64,000 nucleotides of DNA from Diphasiastrum complanatum (Eukaryota > Streptophyta > Lycopodiopsida > Lycopodiales > Lycopodiaceae): NCBI GenBank assembly GCA_029204225.1, contig CM055113.1:2562081-2626080 (forward strand), given 5' to 3'. How positions within the stretch are numbered: the stretch's first letter is position 1; each line of letters opens with the position of its first letter. Below are positions 51,310 through 62,368 of this stretch, piece by piece. A model generated the notes under the pieces. That model worked only from the letters and a program-made list of their open reading frames with translations. It ran no database searches and was not told the origin of the DNA. The translations under genes and the position numbers were made by a program.

Positions 51310-54300
51310 GCTGATCAACATCAATTTGATGATGATCATTATGAAGACAATTATGTTGATCAACATCGATACCAAGATGATCAATATGAAGATGATACAG
51401 GTGAAAGCTCAAACTTGTTCATTACGACGCTAATGACAAGTGACGAAGCAAAGGATACCTGGTACATCAACAGTGGAGCATCCAAGCACATGACTTCGAG
51501 GAAGGAGTGGTTTTCGGAATTCAAGGAAATCCACAATGGCGATGACTACCTGTGAAAGGATTTGGAGTGGTACCAGTGAAGCTAGCCAGCGGAATGATAA
51601 AGCGGATAAGCAATGTGCAATATGTTCCTGGTTTAGCCAACAATTTACTATCAGTTGGGACGATGGCTGATCAACAACTCAAGGTTGAGTTTGATAGCGA
51701 CAAATGTCTCGTCAAGGACATCAAGAATCACTACAAGGTAATTGCTACAGGAGCTAGAGTCAACGGGAATTGACTCTACAAATTCAATGCGAGATCTTTT
51801 ACTCAAGCTATGGTAAGCATTGTTGATAGTTGAAGTGACCTTTGGCATCAACGGTTTGGTCATATTAGTGCTCAAAGCTTGCAAATTAAAAGAGGTAATC
51901 TAGTTGTTAGATTGCCTGATATCTCTTTTGAACGAAAAGTTTGTGAGGGTTGCATTTGGGAAAACATCATAGAGAGAGATTTCCCAAAGGTGGAGCAAGA
52001 AGAGCCAATGGTATTCTTGATCTTGTTCGTAGTGATCTGTGTGGACCAATACAAACTAGGTCCAATAGTGGTTGTTACTATTTCATCACGTTCATTGATG
52101 ACTACAATAGACATATCTGGATTTATTTCACAAGCAAGAAATCTGATGCTTTTGCCAAGTTTAGAGAGTTCAAGGCTCTAGTTGAAAAACAAACAGGTTG
52201 TTATATTAAGACTCTCAGATCAGATGGTGGCGGTGAGTATTTTTCAACAGAGTTTATAGATTTTTGCAAGGATCAGGAGATCAAGAGACAAAGTACTGCA
52301 CCCTATTCACCACAGCAGAATGGAGTTGCAGAACGGAAGAACAAATCCATTGTGGAGATGGCTAGGGCAATGCTTAAGATAAGAGCAAGGGTTTGCCAAA
52401 TACCTTCTGGGCAGAAGCATGCAACACAACTACTCATATCTGGAATTCGTGTCCTACGAAGTCCATGGAGGGTAAGACACCTTACGAAGCCTTTACTGGA
52501 AAGAAACCTAATGTTTCTCATTTACGAGTATTTGGTTGTGATGCTTACGCTCATGTGCCTGATAAAAAACGAAAGAAACTGGATGCAAAAGCTGTTAAGT
52601 GTATTTTCCTTGGATATGATGAAAAAGCCAAGGCATACAGGATGTATGACACAGATGCACAAAAGATCGTGATTTCCAGAGATGCTACTTTTGATGATAT
52701 GGGTCAAAACGACGAAATGAAATTGACAATTGATTCTTTTGATGATAAAGCCAAAGTATAGGTGAAGAAAGAAGTTGATGTCGATATGGAAGAGCCAATG
52801 GAAAAGACAGGGTTAATAATGAGACACCTAGGAGAGTGCCTAAGTGGTACTTGTCAGTAACAGGTGATGCTAATAAGGGAGATACTCCCGAATCAAGTGA
52901 GCAGGGAGAGCTTAGGAGATCAAGTAGAAATCGAAAACCTCCAGCTCGACTAGAGATGAATCTAGCCCTGATGGGATCCATGTTAACGGCAACCTACAAC
53001 TTTTAACGAAGCAAAAGAACACAAGGAGTGGCGCACACCTATGGAAACAGAAATGGAGGCTATGGGACTTGGTTGAGCAACCTGATGGTAAGACACCTAT
53101 CACATGTAAGTGGATCTACAAGACGAAGTATGGAGCGGATGGGCAACTCAACAAGTACAAGGCACGGCTAGTTGCAAGAGGTTTTGAGCAACAGGAAGGT
53201 ATAGACTTTGAGAAGACCTTCGCACCCGTAGCCAAAATGGTAACTATTCTTTCTATCATTGCAATTTCTCCTTTCTATGGCTGGAAAATCCAGCAAATGG
53301 ACGTCAAATCTACTTTTCTTAATGGAGTGTTGGATGAAGAGGTATATTTAGAGCAACCTCAAGGGTTTGTTGAGCCAGGGAGAGATCATTTGGTTTGTAA
53401 ACTCAACAAAGCCATATATGGATTGAAGCAAGCGTCACGAGCATGGTACTCTTGCATTGATGAACACTTCAAGCGAAGGGGAATGGTAAAGAGTGATGCT
53501 GATCCTAATCTTTACATTCTTAGGCAAAACTCAGATATAGTGTAGTTGTCCTCTATGTCGATGATTTGATTATTACAGGAAGTAATATGGGCTTAATTGA
53601 TGAAATCAAATCATACCTTTCCAATACCTTTGACATGAGCGATTTAGGGTTGATGCATTATTGTCTTGGTATTGAAATTTGGCAAAAGGAAGACAATGTT
53701 ATTCTTACACAAAGCAAGTATGCACGAAATATATTGTATAAATTCAATATGCAGGATTGCAAGTCACTAAGTACTCCAATGGAGGCCAATACCAAACTTT
53801 CTGCATTTGATGAAGCCGAGAAAGTTAATGCATACTTATATAGGCAGTTAGTGGGCAGTTTAATCTATTTGACACACATGTCCTGATATTGCTTATGTTG
53901 TTGGTGCGGTAAGTCAATTTATGCAAGAACCTAGTCAAACTCACTAGAAAGCTGCTAAACATATTTTGAGATATGTTCGCGGCACGTTAAATTTTGGCTT
54001 GAAGTATGATCAATCTGAAGCCCTAATGCTGGTAGGTTATACAGATGCTGATTGGGCAGGAAATATTGATGATAGACGATCTACCAGTGGTCATACATTT
54101 AGCTATGGTACAGCTGCTATTTCTTGGAGCAGCAAGAAGCAACATACAGTAGCCTTATCTTCAACGGAAGTTGAGTATCGTGCACTTAGCAATGCTACAC
54201 AAGAGGTAATATGGTTGCAAAGACTGCTTACTGATTTGGGTCAATCACAGGTGGATGCTACAACCGTATACTGCGACAACAAAAGTTGTATCCATCTTGC

Positions 54301-54520
54301 CAAATATCCAATTCTACATGCTCGAACAAAACACATCGAGATACATCATCACTTTGTTCGAGAGAAAATAATTGATGGCGCCATTGATCTAGTTTTTTGT
54401 AAATCTGAAGATCAAGTGGCTGATATTTTTACTAAGTCTTTAGGTAAATGTAAATTTGAGAACCTTCATAGTCTCTTAGGAATAGAAGAATGTAATTTTA
54501 TCATTGAGGGCGAGTGTTAG
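51310..54520 (+). pseudogene. Copia Pol (protease, integrase, RT, RNase H), broken
   Basis: Protease: WYINSGASKHMT at about 51460, where the catalytic DSGAS is NSGAS. Integrase: HH-CC region (HQRFGH...CEGC) then DLCGP, SDGGGEY and NGVAERKN (about 51840-52370), in shifted frames. RT: GKTPITCKWIYKTKYG to LYGLKQASRAW (53090-53450), a stop at 53543, then YVDD intact at 53554-53565. RNase H: YTDADWAGNIDDRRSTSGH, SSTEVEYRAL, YCDNKSCIHLAK and ADIFTKSLGK to the stop at 54518. At least four frame breaks separate the domains, so no active polyprotein can be made. Confidence 0.93.
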
Positions 54521-54596
54521 AAAACAATGATAAACTTACGGTTTACTGTTTACTTTACTGTTGCCAACTCCTAGTTTAGTAGTCAACTCCTAGTTA

Positions 54597-54686
<90 letters not shown>

Positions 54687-54800
54687 AGGGTTACCTTTGT
54701 ACTCTCTTTTAGTTAGTGATATACAGTGATTGTGTGCTCTTCCTCCTCCTTATGGTGATTGCTTATGATGAATGAATGTGAGTGCTTCAGATTCTTGACA
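54515..54800 (+). repeat. 3' LTR of the copia element
   Basis: A 286-bp LTR with a (CT)n run from about 54599 to 54682, longer than that of the 5' LTR. It begins TGTTAGAAAAC, two bases before the pol stop ends. Confidence 0.93.
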
Positions 54801-55560
54801 GTCGGAACGATTGTTTGTATCAAAGACTCCTACAGAGTGTGCACTGTCAGCCTCATATCCACATCCTAGTGTCGTACCTTTTGACAATATTTCATCTCTT
54901 TCGTCAAGGTATCCCAGCATCATCCAATTCATGTATATAATGTACATCTACTCTATCTATCAGTACCATTGGTGCCCCTTAAATTCCAACTTCTAGTTGA
55001 GCATGAGGCTATATTGCTCTTACATCAGTGCCTTGGTATCTTTGATAAGAGACTTTTAGAGATTCGGAGAGCATCAGATGAGAAAATTGTTGAGATACAG
55101 ATAAAAGTATCTTTGATAACAGATGAGCCAAAGCTACAAGCACCTACCATTGAGAATTTCATTGCAATGACAAGGATAGCAATTCAAAGATGAAAAAATT
55201 CCAAATGTCAAGGTAAGAGGCTTGCAACTAAGATACAAAAATTAGAAGATCATATTTAGCAAGATTCATAACATTCCCACAAGCGCAGAGATTGAGATAA
55301 AAGCTCACATTGCTCCAATCATGGGTAGCTCAATTTGATTGCTTACATCAGATCATAGTCACCAGAAAAATTGAATCGATTTGATTGGATTCCAAAAAGT
55401 TTCGATTTGATAAAAAAATTTGAACCTCGTGACGACATTTCATAAACACATACATTACATTGCATTTAAAAAAATATAGAATACAGAGATTGCATTTCAC
55501 AGCACCAGGCGTGCGTTGCACAAAAAACACACTGTATATTGATTCAGCCGTTGTATCAAA
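54801..55560 (+). other. Copia 3' flank; possible short exon
   Basis: The frame at about 55001-55193 (VEHEAILLLHQCLGIFDKR ... NFIAMTRIAIQR, stop) follows a CTTCTAG acceptor-like site and has a protein-like composition, but I recognise no family. The remaining bases show nothing. It may belong with the open stretch left of the copia element. Confidence 0.25.
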
Positions 55561-55700
55561 ATAACATTACGTATTTCGCCATATATGGCTGGGTCTTTTT
55601 TTTATACAACTATCTAGTTATTTGCCGCACCCTAAACTACCAAAAATTACATAGCAACAGTCCGCCACATATGGCTGGACCTTATCTATTCTAAACATTC

Positions 55701-56045
55701 CTACGGATCCTCCACCGACTCCTCGCCCTCGTCAGGTGCATTGTTCTGTCGCTCTCGCTCTGCCTCCTGGTTAGCCCGACGTCTGGTCGCCCTTTTCCTA
55801 AACATGAAGAGCTGCCATCGTGTGAAGTTCATTGCAATCTGCTCATCCAAATCCAGCTCGACAGCGGGGGCGGGGGGCGCAGTGGGGGCGGGGTGCTCCG
55901 GCTCCGGATTTCTCAGCCGAGCCTGTCGCCTCATCTCCACAAAGTCTGCCTCTTGCTTCCGATGTCTTTTGTTGTGCCTTCGGATATCTTCCTCGAGCTT
56001 CCTCCTGGCTTCGCCCTCGGGTCTCAGTGGTATGCGCTCTGCCAT
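55701..56045 (-). CDS. Unknown basic protein in the GC-rich transposon cluster
   Basis: From ATG 56045 (MAERIPLRPEGEARRK) the frame gives about 114 aa: an Arg/Lys/Glu-rich, probably coiled N-terminal half (EDIRRHNKRHRKQEADF), a Pro/Ala linker, then LDEQIAMNFTRWQLFMFRKR and an acidic end. I do not recognise it. The upstream side carries a KpnI-palindrome cluster like the one beside the hAT transposase, and the orientation is the same, so it may be an accessory frame of a related element. Plus-strand frames over the same bases look like antisense shadows. An AG acceptor just upstream (GCTGTGAG) may mean it is an internal exon. Confidence 0.4.
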   Translation of the reverse strand: MAERIPLRPEGEARRKLEEDIRRHNKRHRKQEADFVEMRRQARLRNPEPEHPAPTAPPAPAVELDLDEQIAMNFTRWQLFMFRKRATRRRANQEAERERQNNAPDEGEESVEDP

Positions 56046-56059
56046 CTCGATCGACTTTC

Positions 56060-56130
56060 TCCTCACAGCAACCTGGTCCTCGAACAGCCTCTCACAGCAC
56101 CCTGGTTCCCAAACAGCCTCTCACAGCCCG
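56060..56130. repeat. 30-bp tandem repeat upstream of the unknown basic frame
   Basis: CTCACAGCAACCTGGTCCTC and CTCACAGCACCCTGGTTCCC head two consecutive 29-30-bp units, followed by a partial third (CTCACAGCCCG). ACTGGCT-type short repeats continue to about 56190. Confidence 0.7.
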
Positions 56131-56507
56131 TCACTAGCTCTCTCTGGCTCTTCACTGGCTATCACTGGCTCTCTCACAGCCTCTAAACATGCCCCTCACA
56201 ATGGCATTGTGAGTGCCTATTTATTCCCACAGCCTGATCGGCCATGTGCATCCCCATTATCCCTCCATGTGCCTCTGTACCTGCCCCCATGTGTTGCTCC
56301 CCCCCTGTGCTGCTCTCCCATTGGCCCCATGGTCTGCTCACCCACAGTGCCCATGTGCTGTTGCACCTGTCCCCTGCCCCCTGTATTGTCCCCTCTTTTT
56401 TTACACCCCAAACCCTTTTTTTTTTCCATTTTTTGAACTATTTTACTATATAAAAGGCAATTATTAATTATAAAAAATATTTAAAAAAAATATTAAAAAA
56501 TGGTACC

Positions 56508-56585
56508 GCCCTAATACCGCGAATCCCAGGCGGTACCACCATTATGGTATCGGCGGTACCATAATGGTGGTACCACGTGCCACTA
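56508..56585. repeat. KpnI-palindrome hairpin cluster 1
   Basis: GGTACC motifs are arranged as an inverted repeat: perfect 18-bp arms at 56532-56549 and 56557-56574 around a 7-base loop. It is followed by CACTATG and a (TA)n run. Similar GGTACC-rich clusters lie at 56893-56985, 57631-57695 and 62369-62432. Confidence 0.85.
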
Positions 56586-56594
56586 TGATATATA

Positions 56595-56599
56595 AATAT

Positions 56600-56633
<34 letters not shown>
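56595..56633. repeat. (TA)n microsatellite
   Basis: An uninterrupted TA run beside the KpnI-palindrome cluster. Similar runs lie at about 57703-57752 and 58063-58130. Confidence 0.9.
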
Positions 56634-56635
<2 letters not shown>

Positions 56636-56637
<2 letters not shown>

Positions 56638-56870
56638 AAGGAAGCGGATGGTGCGCCCGGACCTGGATGCGCCAGTGGTGCGTCCAGGGTCCGGATGCGT
56701 CCGCTTTTTTTATTTTTTTAAATTTAATTTTTTTTTTAGTGTTATTTAGAAAAAAAAATAAAAAACAAATGGACGCGTCCGACCTCGCATCCGGGGGTCG
56801 GACACGTCTGCGTCCAGACGCTGGATGCAGACGCAGAATGCCCGCATCCGGCCCGGACCCTCGTGTTTGA
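56636..56870. repeat. CG-rich repeat unit, copy 1
   Basis: It starts CTAAGGAAGCGG after (TA)n, holds GGATGCGTCCG and GGACGCGTCCG palindromes split by an A/T-rich middle, and ends CCGGCCCGGACCCTCGTG. A second copy is at 57754-58042. No coding function is apparent. Confidence 0.8.
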
Positions 56871-56892
56871 TATTATATATCATAGTTCCCTG

Positions 56893-56985
56893 TGGTACCG
56901 CCATTATGGTACCGCTGGTACCATAATTGTGGTAACGCCATTATGGTACTGCCCTCAGACTTGCGGTACCAGGGCGGTACCATAT
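56893..56985. repeat. KpnI-palindrome cluster 2
   Basis: Several GGTACC copies occur with ATTATGG spacers (ggtaccgccattatggtacc...). It is preceded by TATATATCATAGTTCC, which resembles the other cluster ends read inward. Confidence 0.8.
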
Positions 56986-57026
56986 TTAATATTTAAAAAA
57001 AAAAGATTTAATTTAAAAAAAAAATT

Positions 57027-57576
57027 AGTGGGCAATATGGGTATTAGCTTGAAGCTCTTGACGAGAGTAGTGCATTTATGCAGGTTGCCGGTAGTTTCGA
57101 CTACAAAATGTGTTAGACATAACTAAATAATGCACCTCTCAGTTTAGTAGTCACTAGTTTAGTCTACTGTGTGAGACCATGATGGTTATGAGATGGCTAG
57201 ATTACAGTTTCTATATAGCAAAAAGTCCTGGGGGGTTTGGGGAGTGGTAGCCCCCCGAGAAACAGGGGGTCCGGGGCGGTAGCCCTTCGGCAGGGGGTTT
57301 GGGGGGCAGAGCCCCCCAATGGCAGGGTCCGGGGGCTACCGGTAGACCCCGGCCCCGACGGTACGGCCTCCTCATGATTTGGCCTTCCGACTCCCTGAGT
57401 GAAAACACACTTTTTGGTGTTTTGCATCCCCTTGGTCCTTTGGTTGTTCGCTCTCTCAGATGGTGGTTGCTACTATATAACTACCACATTGAGAGGCATT
57501 CATTAGAAGTTGGAGCAACCTGCATAAATGCACTGCTCTCGTCAAGAGCTTCAAGATGATACCCATATTGCCCACT
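57027..57576. mobile_element. 550-bp non-autonomous element with 62-bp terminal inverted repeats
   Basis: The left end AGTGGGCAATATGGGTAT... (57027-57088) and right end (57515-57576) are inverted copies with about three mismatches in 62 bp. AAATT flanks both sides (57022-57026, 57577-57581), a possible 5-bp target duplication in A/T-rich DNA. The centre has G-rich and C-rich blocks (ggggggcagagcccccc) and a 118-bp segment shared, inverted, with 47940-48058. Minus-strand frames through the GC block are probably not genes. Confidence 0.85.
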
Positions 57577-57630
57577 AAATTATTATTATTATTACTTTTA
57601 AAAGAAATTAAAAAAAAAATTATATATTAT

Positions 57631-57695
57631 GGTACCACGGACCAACATGGTGCCGCGGTACCAGTATGGATCCGCAGATCTCGGTACCGCTAGAT
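57631..57695. repeat. KpnI-palindrome cluster 3
   Basis: GGTACC and GGATCC motifs lie close together, ending CTAGATCTACG, followed by a (TA)n run. It is structurally like clusters 1, 2 and 4. Confidence 0.75.
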
Positions 57696-57700
57696 CTACG

Positions 57701-57753
<53 letters not shown>

Positions 57754-58042
57754 TCTAAGGAAGCGGGCTGTGGACGCGAACGCGCGTCAGGGGCGCGTCC
57801 CCGGATGCGTCCGGTTTTTTTTTTTTTTAGATTTTTTAAAATTTTTTAGACTAAAAATAAAAAATGAAGCCAGGGGTGCGTCCGGCGGTACGGACACGTC
57901 CGTTTTTTTTTAAATTTTTAAAATTCTTTTTTAGAGTTTTTTAGTTAAAAAAAAAAAAATTTGGACGCGTCCGGGGGTCGGACGCGTCTGGGTCCGGACG
58001 CCGGACGCGGACGCGGATGCAGGCATTCCGGCCCGGACACTC
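57754..58042. repeat. CG-rich repeat unit, copy 2
   Basis: Same layout as copy 1 at 56636: CTAAGGAAGCGG start, GCGCGTCC and GGATGCGTCCG motifs, A/T-rich middle, GGACGCGTCCGGGGGTCGGA, and CCGGCCCGGACACTCATCC end. (TA)n runs flank both sides. Confidence 0.8.
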
Positions 58043-58048
58043 ATCCTT

Positions 58049-58062
<14 letters not shown>

Positions 58063-58134
<72 letters not shown>

Positions 58135-58156
58135 GAGAGAGAGAGAGAGAGAGAGA
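58063..58156. repeat. Compound (TA)n-(GA)n microsatellite
   Basis: A TA run of nearly 70 bp is followed by cagagaga repeats to about 58156. The Tyr-Ile frames read through it are artefacts. Confidence 0.9.
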
Positions 58157-58645
58157 CTGCATAGTCATGAAATGATTTTTTATTCTTTATGGAAATATCG
58201 TCTTCAATATGCCTTTGTGTAGGCTGACTAACCCCATGATTGAACCGATCTATGTTAGGGTTTAGGGGTAATTGCTCTGCTCATGATCATTTGGAGTGCA
58301 TGTGCTATCAGTTTGTTGTGGCATCAATGATCAGTTTGTAGGTGCATTTATGTGAAGATATCAATCTCTTAAATCGAAATTAATTGAAAATACGATTCAC
58401 ACACGCACATAGAATTTAAGATAAAATTGAAAATACAGCATCACATATACAGAGCGACACACGCAAAATGTGCAGCAAATAAAGTACGCCAAACACTGAA
58501 TATAATGTGAAAAATAGTCTGAATACAATGATCGACCGTCTGCTAGAAACAAACTGCTAAAAATAAAATAACAGAGCCACAATCAATGCTCTGGCTCTAA
58601 CTCAGACGAATGCTCCGGAGACAACTCAGGGCCCCAAGCTGACTC

Positions 58646-59492
58646 TCACAGTCGATATCTGTGCCTGTCTGGAACTGGCATGGGTTGTGTATCCGAAGAG
58701 GAGGACTCGTCACTAGCATCATTCCAATCTACCTCTGCATCAGCCCCCAAGCAAGCCAAACCAACAACACCTGCTCCAGCTGGCTGTAATACTGCACCTC
58801 TAGTTATACCTGGAGCCCTGCGAGGTCGTCCTCTCCTCCCTGGCAGTTTCTGTGCTTTGCCTTTCTTGTTCGGTGCACCCTTGGGCCTTCCTGGTCTCTG
58901 CGGACGAGAGGAGCTGTCAATGCTCATCACCCCCATGCAAATTACCTGGCTGGCTAGGCTGGGCCCAAGCTGAGGCTGGCTGGGATAGGGAAGCCAAAGA
59001 GGGGACTCCCTGTGCAGCTGAGCGAGGAGGATGAGCTCGTGGAGTGTGTGCCCGTGGGGCTGCTGCAGGTGGAGCAACTGGCTGTGCAGGAGGCAAGTAC
59101 AGCGGCGATATGTACTAAAAGGGGCGCTGTGGTGGCCGGTACTGGTACATCCTGGGTGCTGCCAAAGGGGGAGCCAGTGGAGTGGGTGCTACCAAAGGAG
59201 GAGGATGTGAAGTGAGTGCTACCACTCGAGGAGCCACTGTGGATGTGGGCGCTGCAAGAGAAAACTTGGGCACAGATGGTGGCCTGCCATGGAGACTTGG
59301 TGCTGCAGAAGTGGACGGCGATGGAGGGGCTGCAGGCCTCAATGGCATCGGTGATGCTGGAGGAGCTGTGCGGTGCACATATACCCTATGAGGAACTGGA
59401 AGAACTGGAGGCACCTCATGTAGCTGCTCTGGCTGAGACTTTATGTATGGCATGCTGGCAAGAGATGATGGGGGTGCCCTGACGCTCGGCAT
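58646..59492 (-). pseudogene. Pro/Ala-rich AT-hook frame downstream of the hAT transposase
   Basis: Two minus-strand frames (59492-59115 and 59077-58646) encode a low-complexity Pro/Ala/Ser region, then a basic segment with AT-hook-like cores (RPGRPKG and GRRGRPR) and an acidic Asp/Ser end. A stop separates them from the transposase, so they may be its former tail or a second frame of the element. AT-hooks bind the minor groove of AT-rich DNA. The frame breaks suggest decay. Confidence 0.5.
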
Positions 59493-59509
59493 CTGCTAGG
59501 CCTCTGAAT

Positions 59510-62044
59510 CCAATGTGGCAATCAAGTCGTCTAGCTGGGCATCTGAATACAAATGCTTTGGGCTCTGGGCCTCATCCTGTGCACCATCCCCTGAATCAAC
59601 CTGTGCCTCATCCCGTGCCTCATCATGTGCACCCCGCAGACCCTGCAAGGCCTCCCAATCGGTGCAATCAATGTCATCTGGTGTCTCCTCTGGTGTGTTG
59701 TCGTACTAACGGCCATGACTCTGTACTGCACGCATCCAAGCAGCTGCGGGACCGGCATCTAAATCACTCTGCCCTCTATCAAGAGCCTCCTCCATCATAT
59801 CGACATAGGTAGGTATGCCAGTGTGCCCTGCCTGTCTCCCGGTATAACCTGTGCCATGTGCCCCACCTCTGCCACATGATGAACCTGTGACCCCTGCCCA
59901 TGGCGTGTGCCCTACACCTGTATCATCTGCCTCATCCCACTCTGATCTGGCAAACACAACCCGAATGGGCTCATCCTCATCCTGCTCATCCTCTGACACT
60001 AGCTCATTTGCCTCATACAATGGAGACTCTCTGTGCTCAAGCCCAAGCTCTCTCTCTCTCTCATCTCGGCAAGCTCCCTCTCTCTCTCTGCCACCAACTC
60101 TGTGCCCAAGTCATCCGCAGGCATGGGATAAGCGTTGTCCGTAGGCAAATCAACCTGGCGCTCCAAATCAGATATCTTCGTCTGCAAGGTCAAAATTGAG
60201 CATGTCAGGAAAACAACTTGATCAGAAATTGGAACCTACATTTTAGTGAGACATCAACCAACATGCTATGGGAGAATAGCCCATCACCTGCAATGCGCTC
60301 GTAATGGTCGGCAGTCTCTTGGCGAGACGTGCGTTGGTGCTGCAGAACACCAACCGCTTTAGCTGACTCACTGACAGCCTGTTTCTTCTCCTCGTGTGAA
60401 TGAGGGCCCATGTGCTCCAATTACGCTCACACACGGAGGCAGCGCAATCCTGTGGTACGTGCAATGAAACGACTTAGCACAACTGCACAGGTGGAATGTC
60501 AAGCAAACGGGGTAAGGGAGGATGAAATGAAACTGCATACCTGTGAAAGGACCCGCAGTGCAAGACGCTGTATGGATGGATAGGTGCTACCGAACATGGT
60601 CCACCAGGTAATGGGGAGTTGCCTCCTCTCTGGATCTTGAGCAGCCGGGTGATCGAACGTGCCCATGCCGAAACAAAATGCAGCTAGCTCCTCCATGAGT
60701 CTGATAGGATCCAAGCCAATGTATGGACCCACCCTATATATGTACTCAAGCCAATCCGACTCGAGCTCCCTGTCTGATATCTGTGTCGGAGAGAGGAAGA
60801 GGAGATGCAAGATGTGTGCAACGTTGTGGATACTCCCATGAAAGTAGTTCCACCGTGTCTCCCAGATGAACTTCAGCTCCGTCATCCTACACGAAGTCAA
60901 AGCAAATTACGGAAAAAACGTAACATCGACAGAAAAACAAACTAGCAACCACTGAAAAGATAAAGACCAATTACATTACTATATTGAAACGTACTAGCAC
61001 GCCAAAGATCACTGGCAACCATCTGTAGAAGTTGCACCTGATCAGACGGTCGATCACCACCAAGTCGAAAGCGAAGCGTGTGGGGGCTAGCTTCCGGAGG
61101 TCCAAATGGCTGAACACCCGGAACATGGCAAGAACACGCCTCTTTCTGGTGACAAAAGTCACTAGGAAGAGGGCCTCGCGGACGATGGCTCTAACCCAGG
61201 GAAGTGCACCTATGTCCCCCATGAGAAGGTCTATGTCGTGCGCTGCACAAGGGGTATGGACGATGTGAGGAAACTCGGCCTCTAGCAGGACACCCATCTG
61301 ACACCGCTCCTTATGTGGCTAACCCAGAGTTGCTGCCTGCTTGGCTAGAATGCACGGGAGAGGGAGTGCATGCTCGTCACGTCCCATTGCCCCTCATCCC
61401 CCTTAGACAGTTCCGCCACACGCACCCCCATCTGCACCCATTCCGGTTGATCCCGTCCCCTCGCGTCCGCCAGTTGCCACTGCGGTTCCACCACTACGTC
61501 CTGTTGCTCGCACGCCCCCAGTTTACGATTTTCTCATGGACTCTCCGCCACCCGAGCAGGCCCAGGATGCTACTGACAAGGCCTTCGAGGATGTTGAGGA
61601 GATCTCCCTTCCCATCCGGATGACCTCCCTAGCCAACAATTTTTTGTATCTCATGCCAGATGTTGCCCCTCCACCAGTGCACCCCACTTATGCTGTTGCA
61701 CCCATCCCTGCCAGTGCATCCCACTCTCCCCATTGGTGCACCATGTTGGAGGTCCAACGCCCTCCGAAATGGTGTTCTCCCCCGCCACAAGAGGTGGCCC
61801 GTGGGTGTCCAGTAGTCGCTGCCTGGGGTACTGACATGCTGCCACAAGGGGCAGCATTTAAAGTGCCACCATTTTTGGCGTGTGCACCGAGCAGGTGGCC
61901 TTTAAGGCGAGTGAGAGACGCAGCAAATTCGACTAGGCAGTATCGGCAATGCACGACCTTCTGACCGGTCTTGTTGGTCTTGTCGGCAACCCGCCTGACA
62001 ACGTCCACCTCGTCCCACAAACCGGAAAGGTCGGACTGCACCAT
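59510..62044 (-). pseudogene. hAT transposase with BED zinc finger, intron-containing and decayed
   Basis: ATG 62044 starts MVQSDLSGLWDEVDVV, followed by a BED-type finger (CRYCLVEF...RLKGHLLGAH). After a low-complexity stretch comes the hAT core EFPHIVHTPCAAHDIDLLMG (about 61280), with a frameshift near 61040. Exon 60886-60541 carries YIYRVGPYIGLDPIRL and the hAT C-terminal block ITWWTMFGSTYPSIQRLALR. Exon 60449-60288 carries CERNWSTWALIHTRRRNRLS, the dimerisation motif. The next exon starts at 60181. Short GT-AG introns lie at 60995-60886, 60540-60450 and 60287-60182. The early catalytic region (TDGW-like) is not found. A GA-run frameshift (about 60055) and a stop at 59706 disable it. Confidence 0.8.
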
Positions 62045-62368
62045 TGTGATGGAGAAAACTAGGGAAAAAATGCAGATGAAGCTAAAGCTAGAAGGATGGA
62101 AAGCTGGAAAAAAAACAGCAGGGTTCACTGTTGGAGAGACGCTGAAAATGGGCGCAGGCATCGAAGGCAAGGCGAAGCAAATCAGATGCAAGGCAGGGCA
62201 TTGCGTGGGCGAAGGGCGACGCAAGGCAGTGAAGGCAAGCAGGCAAAAACAGCAGCGAAGGCAGGGCAGGGCGCAAAAATATTTCAGAGAAGGTGCGAGG
62301 GGGGCGGGTAGATTTAGGTCAAAAAAGACTTAAAAAAAGAATTAAATATTAATTATATTAATATATTG

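Larger units (their letters stand above)
48875..54800 (+). mobile_element. Full-length, inactivated Ty1/copia element
   Basis: LTRs are at 48875-49167 and 54515-54800, both TGTTAGAAA...GATTCTTGACA. PBS TGGTATCAGAGCT follows at 49168, and a purine tract (ttgagggcgag) precedes the 3' LTR. The 5-bp flanks are GCCGG (48870-48874) and GTCGG (54801-54805), a target duplication with one C-to-T change. Domain order gag, protease, integrase, RT, RNase H is that of copia. A 1.3-kb non-coding leader separates PBS and gag. Stops and frameshifts in pol and a mutated protease active site show it is dead. Confidence 0.95.

Noticed and set aside
55741-56467. 231-codon and other plus-strand frames rich in Ser, Cys and Pro
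   Set aside because: GC-rich composition keeps several frames open; no domain, and the minus frame has the more protein-like pattern.
61315-61964. Plus-strand Pro-rich frames
   Set aside because: Antisense shadows of the GC-rich hAT transposase region, which reads as BED finger and hAT core on the minus strand.
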